A stretch of DNA of 64,000 nucleotides from NCBI RefSeq assembly GCF_900113765.1, contig NZ_FOQO01000005.1, forward strand, positions 62,001 through 126,000, in the 5' to 3' direction. Position 1 is the first letter of the stretch. Every line of letters begins with the position of its first letter. Source of the DNA: Parapedobacter indicus. Its GTDB lineage: Bacteria; Bacteroidota; Bacteroidia; Sphingobacteriales; Sphingobacteriaceae. Under the pieces are notes generated by a model, which saw only the letters and a program-made list of their open reading frames with translations, was not told the DNA's origin and searched no databases. Made by a program: the position numbers and the translations under genes. Shown in pieces: positions 45,692 through 55,004 of the stretch.

Positions 45692-47146
45692 TTAATCGCC
45701 GCTAACGACCTGATTGTGTTCAATCACAACTCCCTGCGCGTGATTGACAATGGCACCATCCTTCCCCTTGCCAACTTGGTTCTGGCGGATCACTGTATAC
45801 GCGCAATCGCCGTTCAACACAATTCCCGCAGCCATTTCAGGATCGGCCTTTCCGTCAATCAAGCAATCGGTCACTTGCACATGAGTACTGTGTGCAATGC
45901 GTATACCGTTGTATCGTGCATTGTAGATGTGAGAGCCTCTGACCGTTACCATTTGGCTATTTGCAATGACGACGGCACCTCCGTCGGTCTCATTGCCATA
46001 ACCCGTTCCGTCGATGATGTTATCGTTCAGCGTGATGTGATTTGCACGATCAATGCTAATACCCCCTGGCGCATCAACCTGCGACGTGTAATAATCATCG
46101 TTATGATCAAAAAGATTGTTATTGATCAATATATTTTTACTGTCGACTATTTTTACATGACGGTCATAACCGCGCATAAAGGTATTACCCGTTACGGTGA
46201 TCCCCCGACAGTGGTCTAAATGAATGTTCACTGCTTGGTTACCGATGTGATTATCGGATATACTCCATAAACCGATCTTGTCTGCGTTGCCGGGGACACC
46301 CGTAAAGCGTATGTTGGCTCCGTCGGGACTATGGATCGCCTGAATCGTGTTACCGACAATGGTCCCTTCCCGCACACTACCCCCCTGTGAGCAGTCGACC
46401 CAAATATCCGCAGAAACTTCTCCTTCAGGATCGCAATTGTACTCGATGTCATTACCCGTGATCTGGAAGTTACGGATTTCCCCGCCACGGACCTTGATTC
46501 CCCCTTGTTGACAATAACTGATGTGGCTGTCGCTGACGATCATTTGATGGATATTCACGTCGTCTAGGTAAATGCCAACGCCCCGAGCATGGTAAATGTG
46601 GCATGCATCGATGAGTACATTCCGATTTCGCGACAAAAGATGAATTCCGTATCTAACATCACGAATCAATACACCCGTCAGAACGGGCATGAAGGTGTTT
46701 ACAAGGGCAATGCCATCCGCCTCCGCATGTGCTCCGATAATCTCAATTGCCGTTACTGTTGGCATACGCTCTTTTTCCCAAGTAATTGGCTTTACAGAGG
46801 CGGGTAGTGCCGACCCTTTATCGTGCGATCCAACAATCCGTAGCGCGGGCCCTGCTCCTGCCATCACAATCCGGGCACTCCCTCCTTTTCCCGAAATGCC
46901 CAGCGTACCGACTTCAGCAAGATCAATCTCCAGGGTTTCCGTAATCCGGTAGCTTCCTTTGGGAAACTCGAGCAGACCGTCCTTTGCATGGATAATGGCC
47001 TTACGGATGGCGTCCGTGTCGTCTATCTTTCCGTCGCCTTTGGCGCCGAAATCCTTGACATCGGTGGCCCACGCCGTCAGCGGAACAATCACGGAGATTA
47101 AGACACGAAATAGCAAACGTGCTGAAAAAATGGATGTATTATGCAT
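45692..47146 (-). CDS. Secreted right-handed beta-helix protein (pectate lyase-3 superfamily)
   Basis: A 484-residue exported protein. The mature N-terminus has the hallmark VKDFGAKGDGKIDDTDAI of the pectate-lyase/GH28-type beta-helix superfamily. The rest consists of about 20-residue coils with repeated N-x-I and D-x-x-I ladders (for example GVLIRDVRYGIHLL, SDSHISYCQQGGIKV, ITVTGNTFMRG). Such proteins are polysaccharide lyases, hydrolases or epimerases. I can see no unambiguous catalytic motif, so the activity is open. It is sandwiched between the two tandem hydrolases (14 bases after one, 124 bases before the other) and would be the main chain-cleaving candidate of locus C. Confidence 0.82.
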   Translation of the reverse strand: MHNTSIFSARLLFRVLISVIVPLTAWATDVKDFGAKGDGKIDDTDAIRKAIIHAKDGLLEFPKGSYRITETLEIDLAEVGTLGISGKGGSARIVMAGAGPALRIVGSHDKGSALPASVKPITWEKERMPTVTAIEIIGAHAEADGIALVNTFMPVLTGVLIRDVRYGIHLLSRNRNVLIDACHIYHARGVGIYLDDVNIHQMIVSDSHISYCQQGGIKVRGGEIRNFQITGNDIEYNCDPEGEVSADIWVDCSQGGSVREGTIVGNTIQAIHSPDGANIRFTGVPGNADKIGLWSISDNHIGNQAVNIHLDHCRGITVTGNTFMRGYDRHVKIVDSKNILINNNLFDHNDDYYTSQVDAPGGISIDRANHITLNDNIIDGTGYGNETDGGAVVIANSQMVTVRGSHIYNARYNGIRIAHSTHVQVTDCLIDGKADPEMAAGIVLNGDCAYTVIRQNQVGKGKDGAIVNHAQGVVIEHNQVVSGD

Positions 47147-47160
47147 AGTACTTATTTTTG

Positions 47161-49593
47161 TTAGGGCCAGTTGAGGTGTTCGTGAAGGAAGGCAAAGGAA
47201 CCTTCACTTTTCATCGAATGACCTCCGTTGAAATATTCAATATACGTTTTGTCTCCAAGATTAAACTGGTCGTATAGATATTTTACTTTCGCAAACTCGT
47301 AGGCGACCCAGGCATCGGGCTGAACCAGGTCATCGTGACCACGCTCTACCATAAACGGTCTCGGAAAGATTAGGTAGGCCATTTCCGCATAGCTAAACGT
47401 GTTCCCCATGTTAAAGTAAGACATCTCCCATTCGGGCGTGTTTATAAAGCTTCCCTTGTAATAAGCATCGGTAACTTTCCGGGTCCAATCCCCGAAATCC
47501 CCGGAACAGATTGATAAGCTGTAGCCCTCCAGTACAGCCGGAAGGCGCATGGCCGCTTCGCCACCGTAGCTGATGCCGTAGAACCCAATACGCTTTGCAT
47601 CGACAAAAGCAAGGTCAGACAGCCATTTTAATGTTTGCTCATGCTGAGATATAATAAAAGAAAAAAGGGTCTTCCCGAGGGCATTTGCTTTGCGATCAAG
47701 CCACCGATACCGATCCTCTCCGCGGTAGGGGTTGTAAGGTGCGTACACGATAAAACCTTGGTCTGCCAACCTGGCTGCCACATCGTTGTATGCGGAATGG
47801 TTTCCTTCTACCAACTGCTGCGGAATTCCGCTCCTACCATGCTGTGTCACCACAACCGGACGCTTTTCACCCGGCTGCAAATCTTTGGGGATAAGGAGAA
47901 TTCCTGCTGCAAAAAGATGGGGATACACCTCAAGTTCCACCTCATAACCCGTCCATCTTTCGCGATCGTATTTCTTTCGGGTTTTTGCATGGGGAGCTAA
48001 CATGTCATCCTCAAACCTGCCCAGGATTTCTTCCAGAAAATATCGACGATATTCCTTCGTTGCTTCGATAAACTTCTCGGGTGACTGGTAGGCATGATAA
48101 AGCCTGGAGCTCCAAGATTTTGTCGGCCATTCCGGCATTGCCCTATGCAGAAAAAAAGCATTTCGCTCATCATCAGACACCCGCATCAACCATTGGACAT
48201 GGTCTTCCAGTTCTTTTGCCTGCTGCTGTTGCCTTCCGGCTACATCAACAAACCGCCGATGGTCTGTAGGAATCTTGTCGGAAGCAATGATGGGTGACGA
48301 AAAACCCAACACAGCCGCCAGTCTCGTCAACGCTTTCGTGGAGCCAAATGGTAACGGTTCGTCCTTTTCGCCGGCAATCAAATACCGGGTCTGGAATCCG
48401 GGAGGTACCAATTCTTCCAGGCGGTGATATTCTGCGGACACGCTGGCAAAGGCGGGGGTTCGCAGCTGACCTTTGTAGCCGGTAAATGGGAAACCATTAA
48501 GCTGAGAAGGCTGCCTTGCCCAAGCCGCTACTTCATCCCGTATGGCTTGTATGTTACTGTACTCAATTACCAATGGTCGGGGAGCAATAAGAGTGGCAAG
48601 TTCAGCATCTCCAAATTCCGAAAACCCTCCGAAAACGTTGCGATAAAGCGGTTCATCCCATGCGTTTTTATGGGTATCGAAATAACCACTGACAAAAGTC
48701 GCATCGATCCGACTGTCGATCGCCGAGCTATAGAGCGCCAACAGTCCCCCTTCACCATATCCGGCCACACCTATCTTCGTGCCTGCGGGCAACGACTCTT
48801 TGAAATAATCAACCGCTGAACGGATCTTTTCCACTTCGTACCCGATGATGTGGCGCCCCATATGAAAGGATTGCCGATAAATTCTTTCTCGAAAAGTCTG
48901 TTGCTTAGTCGTTCCGGGGAAGAGTAAATTTCGACTGATCAGTAACGGCACCAGTACCGTAAACCCGTTCTCAGCGAGGTGCCTAGCAAATTGCGATTCA
49001 GGCGGCACTCCCGGAGCAAGACCCACAAACTGCTCGGGTGACTGATCAGCATCCGGAATCGCAATGACACATGCCACCGTCTTTCCTTTTGGCTGAATCA
49101 AGAGTCCTACGCCCGTCACCCGGTTCAAGACCGGCCATCTCACTTGATAGATTACATACTTCCCGGTTTCGGCGATTACAATCGAGTCTCCCACCGCAGC
49201 GATTTTATCCATAGCCGCCCCCGGCCGCTTGTCTTCCCATCCGGTGTTGTAATTTACGGGTGGTTCACTGGAATCTTCGACACCAAGACGCGCCATCAAC
49301 CGTTTCCGATTGGGCTCGATAGATGCGCGATACGACGCGGTTGAACTGAAATCTCGCTTCCAATACTGAGCTCGTTGACTCTCCGCTTCATCGAGCTTTT
49401 TGTCAATGAATAAATGTGCTTCATCCAACATCCGCGCAGACACATCGCCCTCCCACGTCAATGGATTGGTCCCCGGCATAACAGGGGGCATCGCTGTAAA
49501 CTTGTAAGAGACCGTGTCGGTTTCGTCTTTTTGAAATGCGGCAGCTGCCGAGCCTATCAACAGGTAAGCCCAGAATAAACAAATTCTTCTCAT
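47161..49593 (-). CDS. Tandem-domain alpha/beta hydrolase 2; N-terminal domain lacks nucleophile serine
   Basis: An 810-residue exported paralogue of the product at 43198, with the same plan. The N-terminal alpha/beta-hydrolase domain (about 145-415) has the degenerate elbow GYGEGG (Gly280 at the serine position). The C-terminal domain (about 545-805) has the intact GISYGG (Ser675), ERGHDD and FNGGHSMK. The domains share SQFARHLAENG, RIYRQSFHMGRHIIGYEVEKI and FGDAELATLIAPR with the paralogue, indicating an old duplication. It directly follows susD (1 base), so it is the first enzyme of locus C. It is probably a glycan esterase; the inactive half may bind substrate. Confidence 0.83.
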   Translation of the reverse strand: MRRICLFWAYLLIGSAAAAFQKDETDTVSYKFTAMPPVMPGTNPLTWEGDVSARMLDEAHLFIDKKLDEAESQRAQYWKRDFSSTASYRASIEPNRKRLMARLGVEDSSEPPVNYNTGWEDKRPGAAMDKIAAVGDSIVIAETGKYVIYQVRWPVLNRVTGVGLLIQPKGKTVACVIAIPDADQSPEQFVGLAPGVPPESQFARHLAENGFTVLVPLLISRNLLFPGTTKQQTFRERIYRQSFHMGRHIIGYEVEKIRSAVDYFKESLPAGTKIGVAGYGEGGLLALYSSAIDSRIDATFVSGYFDTHKNAWDEPLYRNVFGGFSEFGDAELATLIAPRPLVIEYSNIQAIRDEVAAWARQPSQLNGFPFTGYKGQLRTPAFASVSAEYHRLEELVPPGFQTRYLIAGEKDEPLPFGSTKALTRLAAVLGFSSPIIASDKIPTDHRRFVDVAGRQQQQAKELEDHVQWLMRVSDDERNAFFLHRAMPEWPTKSWSSRLYHAYQSPEKFIEATKEYRRYFLEEILGRFEDDMLAPHAKTRKKYDRERWTGYEVELEVYPHLFAAGILLIPKDLQPGEKRPVVVTQHGRSGIPQQLVEGNHSAYNDVAARLADQGFIVYAPYNPYRGEDRYRWLDRKANALGKTLFSFIISQHEQTLKWLSDLAFVDAKRIGFYGISYGGEAAMRLPAVLEGYSLSICSGDFGDWTRKVTDAYYKGSFINTPEWEMSYFNMGNTFSYAEMAYLIFPRPFMVERGHDDLVQPDAWVAYEFAKVKYLYDQFNLGDKTYIEYFNGGHSMKSEGSFAFLHEHLNWP

Positions 49594-49594
49594 A

Positions 49595-51391
49595 TTATTG
49601 ATAATCTGGGTTCTGAATCAATAATTTATTCTTATTCATCTCACTGCGCGGAATCGGGAAAAAATACGTTCGTTTAACCCATTCCCGGTTTTCAATGACA
49701 ACGGGCGTGATTGTTGGTGCAGTAGCCGTCTCCCGATTGGCCAGTAATTCATAAACTATTTTTACACCATGCACCGGATGGTAGGCCTCGGGGCCGATGA
49801 CCCATCGTCTGACATCGTAAAAACGATGATCCTCCAGTGAAAGCTCTATCCGCCTTTCGTTTCGATACCGGGCAAGCAAGGCTTCTCCCGACTCCGTGAT
49901 ACCCGGCAAACCGGCCCGTTTCCTAATCAGATTAATGTAGGTCCGCGCCTCTTCCTCTTCACCCAATTCAATGCATGCCTCAGCATAATTAAGTAATACT
50001 TCGGCATATCGGAAATATCGCCAGGGTACCGTTTGCGGATCAAATTGCTGGTTCACAGATGCATCAACCATCTTCCGGCTGTATATCCCCGTATAGCTAC
50101 CGTTATGTGGGGCAAACGGTCCTCTTCTCGTGTCAAGTCCCCATTGTTCGGTTACTGCGCCCGAGGCGGCATCCCACCGGTGCCAAACACCGGCTTGTAT
50201 CACACCGATAGGGTCTATCACACTTGCATCAGCCGGCCGTGGTTTAAACACCGCCCCCTCATAGAGCACATTCGCGTAGAATCTCGGTTCCCGGTTTTTG
50301 TACGGTTCCTTCGCATGTACCGGATTATTCCAGCTGAATTTTGTCCCATCAGCCATTTCATAACTATCCACCAGTTCTCCCAACAGTGAAATGGTGCTGG
50401 TCCCCCCATATCCATTCGGGGTACTGAACCGGCCAAACCCCCGTGCATCTGCAAGTTCATTGATGTACTTCACAAAGATATCTTCGGTGGTTTTCTTCAA
50501 CGTGAAAAGTTCAATGATGTTCTGAGAAACAGCTTCAGGCGATTCTGGATCTGCTTTGTATAATTCATATTGCTGGAGATCGATCACCGCTTTGGCTGCA
50601 TCTTTCGCCGCTTGCCACCGCGCCTCCCGGTTCCCATCCGTGTAGCCGATCAGCTCGGGATTGGGATAAGAAGAAAACACCGGTGTATTATATAGGTCGC
50701 TCGCTGCAAAAAGAAGTACCCGGGCCTTAAGCGCCAGCGCAGCTCCTTTAGTGGCCCGGCCATCATTTTCCCCACTCTGTACTTCCGGCAATAACGCCGC
50801 AGCTTTGTCACATTCACTCACAATGAAGTCAATGCACTCCGCATAGGTGTTCCTCGGCACCAGAAAATCATCATTTAATCCGTATACCTTAGTGATAAGC
50901 GGAACCCCGCCAAAATAATTAACCAAATACGTATAGAGAAAAGCGCGCTGGAAAGTCACTTCGCCCGTCATTCGCTCGCGAAGTGTTTTCCCGTCCGCCG
51001 TTCCATCAGGCCATTCGATTTGATCAGCGTGTTCGAAGAATAGATTGCAATCCCTGATGGTCTTGTAATACTGTGCCCAGCTCCGGAAAGAGTTACCCCG
51101 GTTTGGAAGATAGTCGGGAGACAATTCGATAAAATTAAAATTCAGACCCGCGAAGGTTTGATTTGATTCGTCCACCAATCCACTCTTCATTCCCTCGGTA
51201 AATACAAAATCGAATTCATTATATATTCGATTAATGATTAATTCTACCAATGCCGGATCCTTCCAGACATCTTTCTCAGAAAACTCGTTCAGTGGATTGG
51301 TATTAAGTATGTCACTCGTACAGGCGGTCATCCATATCAACAACACCCATACTAATAGTCTCTTGTGATAAGCTATACTTTTCATATCCAT
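49595..51391 (-). CDS. SusD/RagB-like surface lipoprotein (locus C)
   Basis: A 598-residue SusD-family lipoprotein. The signal RLLVWVLLIWMTAC has the acylated Cys at 24. Family landmarks are GEVTFQRAFLYTYLVNYFGGVPLITK, KGAALALKARVLLFAASDLYN, YFRYAEVLLNYAEACIELGE and YRNERRIELSLEDHRFYDVRRW, with the terminal LLIQNPDYQ. It is somewhat longer than the SusD of loci A and B and belongs to the branch with large loops. It starts 4 bases after the susC stop and ends 1 base before the first tandem hydrolase, so these are cotranscribed. Confidence 0.93.
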   Translation of the reverse strand: MDMKSIAYHKRLLVWVLLIWMTACTSDILNTNPLNEFSEKDVWKDPALVELIINRIYNEFDFVFTEGMKSGLVDESNQTFAGLNFNFIELSPDYLPNRGNSFRSWAQYYKTIRDCNLFFEHADQIEWPDGTADGKTLRERMTGEVTFQRAFLYTYLVNYFGGVPLITKVYGLNDDFLVPRNTYAECIDFIVSECDKAAALLPEVQSGENDGRATKGAALALKARVLLFAASDLYNTPVFSSYPNPELIGYTDGNREARWQAAKDAAKAVIDLQQYELYKADPESPEAVSQNIIELFTLKKTTEDIFVKYINELADARGFGRFSTPNGYGGTSTISLLGELVDSYEMADGTKFSWNNPVHAKEPYKNREPRFYANVLYEGAVFKPRPADASVIDPIGVIQAGVWHRWDAASGAVTEQWGLDTRRGPFAPHNGSYTGIYSRKMVDASVNQQFDPQTVPWRYFRYAEVLLNYAEACIELGEEEEARTYINLIRKRAGLPGITESGEALLARYRNERRIELSLEDHRFYDVRRWVIGPEAYHPVHGVKIVYELLANRETATAPTITPVVIENREWVKRTYFFPIPRSEMNKNKLLIQNPDYQ

Positions 51392-51395
51392 GCGA

Positions 51396-54300
51396 TTAAA
51401 AAGTTAATGCCAGTCCAATATTGGAAGTCTTGTCATTGGGGTAAATGGTCCCTGTTGTCTGGCTGTATGCAGATTCGGGGTCAAAATCCTTCAATTTGGT
51501 AAAAGTCAGCAGATTTTGTCCACTCAGGTAAACCCGTAGCTCCGTTACGCCAAATTTCTTCAGGATTTCTTCCGACAAACTATAGCCAATTTCAATATTC
51601 TTGAGTCGTAAGTAATTATTATTTTTGGTGTAATACGTGTTGTTGAAACCGGGATTTGCCCGCCAATATTCACCGACACGGTTGTAGGCCCGTGGTTTCG
51701 AGGCGTCGATATTATCCGGTGTCCACCTGCCTGCCACGTTCTGCATCAGGTAGTTGAACCCTTCTCCTTCGGATTCCATATAAATGCTTCTCACTGCGCC
51801 TGCAGCTCCCTGAAAAAGGATCGTAGCATAAAAATTCTTGAAACCTAAATCGATTGCCATGCCTCCCGTTAACGTGGGTATATCCGATCGGTAATCCATT
51901 TTCATATCCCGGCCGTCAATAGACCCATCGTTATTCACATCCTCAAAAATAAGATCACCCGGTCTAGCAGTCGCGATATGCGGGTATGCATCAATCGCCG
52001 CCTGATCCCGGAATATACCGATTACTTGGTAATTCAGCTTGGACCCAATTGGATGACCCGTTGATTTCTGGTAATCAGGCACCCCCGGCGATTCGTCCCA
52101 GTATTTGATCTTGTTTTTTGCAAATCCGCCATTTACCGATATGCCATAGGTAAACCCTGCCGACGTATTACCATAATAGCTTACTTGTGCCTCAAAGCCT
52201 TGATTAACGACTTCTCCGATATTTTCACGGGGTAGTGTGAGGCCCGTGGATTCAGGGACAGATGCATTCCGGAATGCTAGAATTTCTGAACGTAGATTAT
52301 AAAAGTAATCGGCCGAAAATTTAAATTGTCCACCAAATAGCTCGCCATCAAAACCTATGTTTGTCTGATTTGCAACCTCCCACGTTACACTCGGATTGGG
52401 GATTCGGATGGGAGAGAGTGTCTTATTGGGGACGTCCTGATCAAACATGTAATTGGCATTTGATCCACCCAGGGCATAGCTTGACAAAAACTGATAAGCA
52501 GCAATGCGATCATTGCCCGTCTGCCCCCAAGAACCTCTAATCTTAAAATAATTAACCGATGACAGGCTTTCTTTCCAGAAATTTTCGTCGGAAATCACCC
52601 AACCCAGCGATACGCCGGGAAAGAAGCCAAATTGCTTACCCTCGGGAAATATGTAAGAACCATCGTACCGCCACACAAATTCCACCAGGTATTTGTTGAG
52701 GTAATCGTAGTTAATACGCCCGAATGCATTTAAACGGGCACTGGTGCTGGCCGAGCCATTGTTATCTTTTAGGAGGTCACCTCCGGCAAACAGCTGGTCT
52801 AATGCAGTGGAAGGAAAATACCTGCGGAATGCAGAAACAAACTCCGAGTCCGTTGTGATCCGCTCTCCGCCGATAAGAAACTTGAGATGATGTGTATCGG
52901 CGAAGCTTTTCTGATAGTTGATCAATGTGTTCAGGCTAATCCGGTTTCCATCTGTCATCGAGTGTGACAGACTGGGATCGGCATAACCCGTAGGTGAACC
53001 GATTAGCACAGGCTGCCCCTGTTCATCATACGTTTTACCGTCCCACGAATAAAGCGTCCAGGGCTTCTTCCAGATCTTGTCATTCAGGATGTTCTTGTCG
53101 AAAGAAGCGTTGCCCGACACGGACAAGCCATCGATCCCAGGTATGGCAATATCCAACCGTAGATTCGTCTCAACAATGTACCTTCTGTCTTTTTGATATC
53201 CCGTGGCATCCGTGGCCATCAAAGGGCTTTTTCCCAATTGGGTATCCGGTCCGGGCAATCCATTCGGCCAATAAGCCGTAACGGTTGGCAACCCGTTGAT
53301 GGTAGCGGCCCAGATGTTGGCCGCCGGTATCGTCGGGTAATTCCGGTTTTCCTGACGTCCTAACAAGTTAAATCCCAAGTCGATATATTCCGACACCTTT
53401 ACATCAAAGTTGCTACGTATATTCGCTTGCGAGTAGTTCGTTGCGCTGTTCTTATAAATACCGTCTTGGAAATTGGATCCCAGCGAGACAAAGTATTTGA
53501 AATGATCAGACCCCCCGTTTACGGACAGACTGCCATAGCGCTGTCCCGCACGGGGCTTAAATGTTTCGTTAAACCAATCTGTATTGGGATACAACCAAGG
53601 ATCCGAACCGTCGTTGTATTTCTGGATCTGTTCTTCGCTATAAGGCTGCGGAGAACCGCGGTAGAGACTCACTTCATTGATCATCTGCGCGTAACTGGCG
53701 GCATCGGCCATTTCGGGAATGACGGTTGGACTGTTCCAACCCTGATTGAGACTGACTTGCACAACCGGTTTGCCGGATCGGCCGCGCTTGGTCGTTACCA
53801 ATATAACGCCGTTGGCGGCCTGAGCACCATAAATAGCGGCAGAGGCATCTTTCAGCACGGTAACACTGAGTATATCTGCCGGATTCAACCGCGTCAGGCT
53901 GCGGTTGGCAATGCCATCGATAACAACAAGAGGCGAGTTGTCACCCAAGGTATTTGTACCCCTGATCCGGAGGCCGGCATCGTCTTTCCCCGGTTCCGAG
54001 CCCCGGGTGACGGCTGTCAGACCTGGCAACCGACCGGCGAGCGAATTGCTGAAATTAACGGTTGGTGCGGTTTCCAGCTTTTCGCCACTAACGGTAGCGA
54101 TCGAACCGGTAACCGTAGCCTTTTTCTGTTCGCCGTATCCCACAACCACAACCTCGTCGAGGTCCGACGCTGTTTCTTCTAATATGACATCCACGGAGGT
54201 GCGTTGACGTACCCGCTCTTCGACGTGTTTATAACCAAGGAAGGAGAATTCCAGAACTGCCGTTCCTGCGTCCGTGATCGCAAGCTGATAAATGCCTTCC

Positions 54301-54818
54301 GTATCTGTTGCCGTCCCGATAGAAGTTCCTTTCACTTTGATGCTAACGCCCGATAATGGCTCGCCGCGTTCATTGGATACCTTTCCCCGGATAACTGTTT
54401 GCATGACGCGACGTTCCGCTTCGCGAGAAGAAGGGGGACTAACAGCGGCACTCGGCATGCGCATTTTTTCCTGTAATACAATCGATCTATCTTTGATCCG
54501 ATAGGTATAGGGTAATCTACTAAATAACTCATTTAGCGCTCTTTCTAGTGATACATTCTTCAGTTGGATACTGATCTTGCTGGTTTTCACCGCGTCAGAA
54601 GTCCAGAAAAAAAGATATCCACTTTGTTGTTCAATCTGTTCCAACACCTCATACAACGGTACATTCCGTGCATTGAGCGTTATTTGCTGTGCATAGGAAT
54701 ATGCACCTGCCTGTAGATTGATTGCCGTCAATAGGATGATGATAATCCGCATGATTCGGAAAATTTGAACGATCGCCCGTCCGTCTGAGACGGTTTGAGC
54801 AAATGCATTTATTTTCAT
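51396..54818 (-). CDS. SusC/RagA-type TonB-dependent transporter with STN domain (locus C)
   Basis: A 1140-residue outer-membrane transporter. The signal ends near AYSYAQ (about 44). An STN domain (about 46-115), a carboxypeptidase-regulatory-like domain (about 143-215), the motif DEVVVVGYGEQKKATVTGSI, a plug with SAAIYGAQAANGVILVTTKRG, and a beta-barrel ending in IGLALTF follow in the usual order. The STN domain pairs with the FecR encoded upstream. The leader between fecR and susC is 186 bases, the longest non-coding stretch in the window. It contains a hairpin and a phased direct repeat but no recognisable small gene. Confidence 0.94.
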   Translation of the reverse strand: MKINAFAQTVSDGRAIVQIFRIMRIIIILLTAINLQAGAYSYAQQITLNARNVPLYEVLEQIEQQSGYLFFWTSDAVKTSKISIQLKNVSLERALNELFSRLPYTYRIKDRSIVLQEKMRMPSAAVSPPSSREAERRVMQTVIRGKVSNERGEPLSGVSIKVKGTSIGTATDTEGIYQLAITDAGTAVLEFSFLGYKHVEERVRQRTSVDVILEETASDLDEVVVVGYGEQKKATVTGSIATVSGEKLETAPTVNFSNSLAGRLPGLTAVTRGSEPGKDDAGLRIRGTNTLGDNSPLVVIDGIANRSLTRLNPADILSVTVLKDASAAIYGAQAANGVILVTTKRGRSGKPVVQVSLNQGWNSPTVIPEMADAASYAQMINEVSLYRGSPQPYSEEQIQKYNDGSDPWLYPNTDWFNETFKPRAGQRYGSLSVNGGSDHFKYFVSLGSNFQDGIYKNSATNYSQANIRSNFDVKVSEYIDLGFNLLGRQENRNYPTIPAANIWAATINGLPTVTAYWPNGLPGPDTQLGKSPLMATDATGYQKDRRYIVETNLRLDIAIPGIDGLSVSGNASFDKNILNDKIWKKPWTLYSWDGKTYDEQGQPVLIGSPTGYADPSLSHSMTDGNRISLNTLINYQKSFADTHHLKFLIGGERITTDSEFVSAFRRYFPSTALDQLFAGGDLLKDNNGSASTSARLNAFGRINYDYLNKYLVEFVWRYDGSYIFPEGKQFGFFPGVSLGWVISDENFWKESLSSVNYFKIRGSWGQTGNDRIAAYQFLSSYALGGSNANYMFDQDVPNKTLSPIRIPNPSVTWEVANQTNIGFDGELFGGQFKFSADYFYNLRSEILAFRNASVPESTGLTLPRENIGEVVNQGFEAQVSYYGNTSAGFTYGISVNGGFAKNKIKYWDESPGVPDYQKSTGHPIGSKLNYQVIGIFRDQAAIDAYPHIATARPGDLIFEDVNNDGSIDGRDMKMDYRSDIPTLTGGMAIDLGFKNFYATILFQGAAGAVRSIYMESEGEGFNYLMQNVAGRWTPDNIDASKPRAYNRVGEYWRANPGFNNTYYTKNNNYLRLKNIEIGYSLSEEILKKFGVTELRVYLSGQNLLTFTKLKDFDPESAYSQTTGTIYPNDKTSNIGLALTF

Positions 54819-54951
54819 ACTTTTGTTCTGCTTGGGTCAGTAAAATATTTGCTTTGGAAACTGTAAATAGCTTGCCCAACGATTGGCTGGAGGTGTTCAC
54901 GGCACTTCCGGCTTTATAAAGGTGCTCTGTTTGGTTAGTGGTAGGAAAATC

Positions 54952-54968
54952 TCGTTACATATCGTTAC
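54952..54968 (-). promoter_or_regulatory. Phased direct repeat GTAACGA upstream of locus C susC
   Basis: Read on the coding (minus) strand, GTAACGA occurs twice with a 10-base period (plus-strand TCGTTAC at 54952-54958 and 54962-54968). It lies about 135 bases upstream of the susC start and just downstream of fecR. It could be a binding site for a sigma factor or activator. Locus B shows a comparable phased repeat of different sequence. Confidence 0.25.
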
Positions 54969-54984
54969 TCCTTTCTTTCATCTG

Positions 54985-55004
54985 ACCGGACGAAACCTTC
55001 CGGT
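54985..55004 (-). other. Hairpin immediately after the locus C fecR stop
   Basis: ACCGGA and TCCGGT (54985-54990 and 54999-55004) form a perfect 6-bp stem with an 8-base loop, directly abutting the fecR stop codon. No T-run follows on either strand. It parallels hairpins in the fecR-susC junctions of loci A and B. Confidence 0.35.

Noticed and set aside
53427-54182. Plus-strand open frame of about 251 codons inside locus C susC
   Set aside because: Overlaps the plug and N-terminal domains of a canonical SusC on the other strand; low-complexity, cysteine- and arginine-rich translation.
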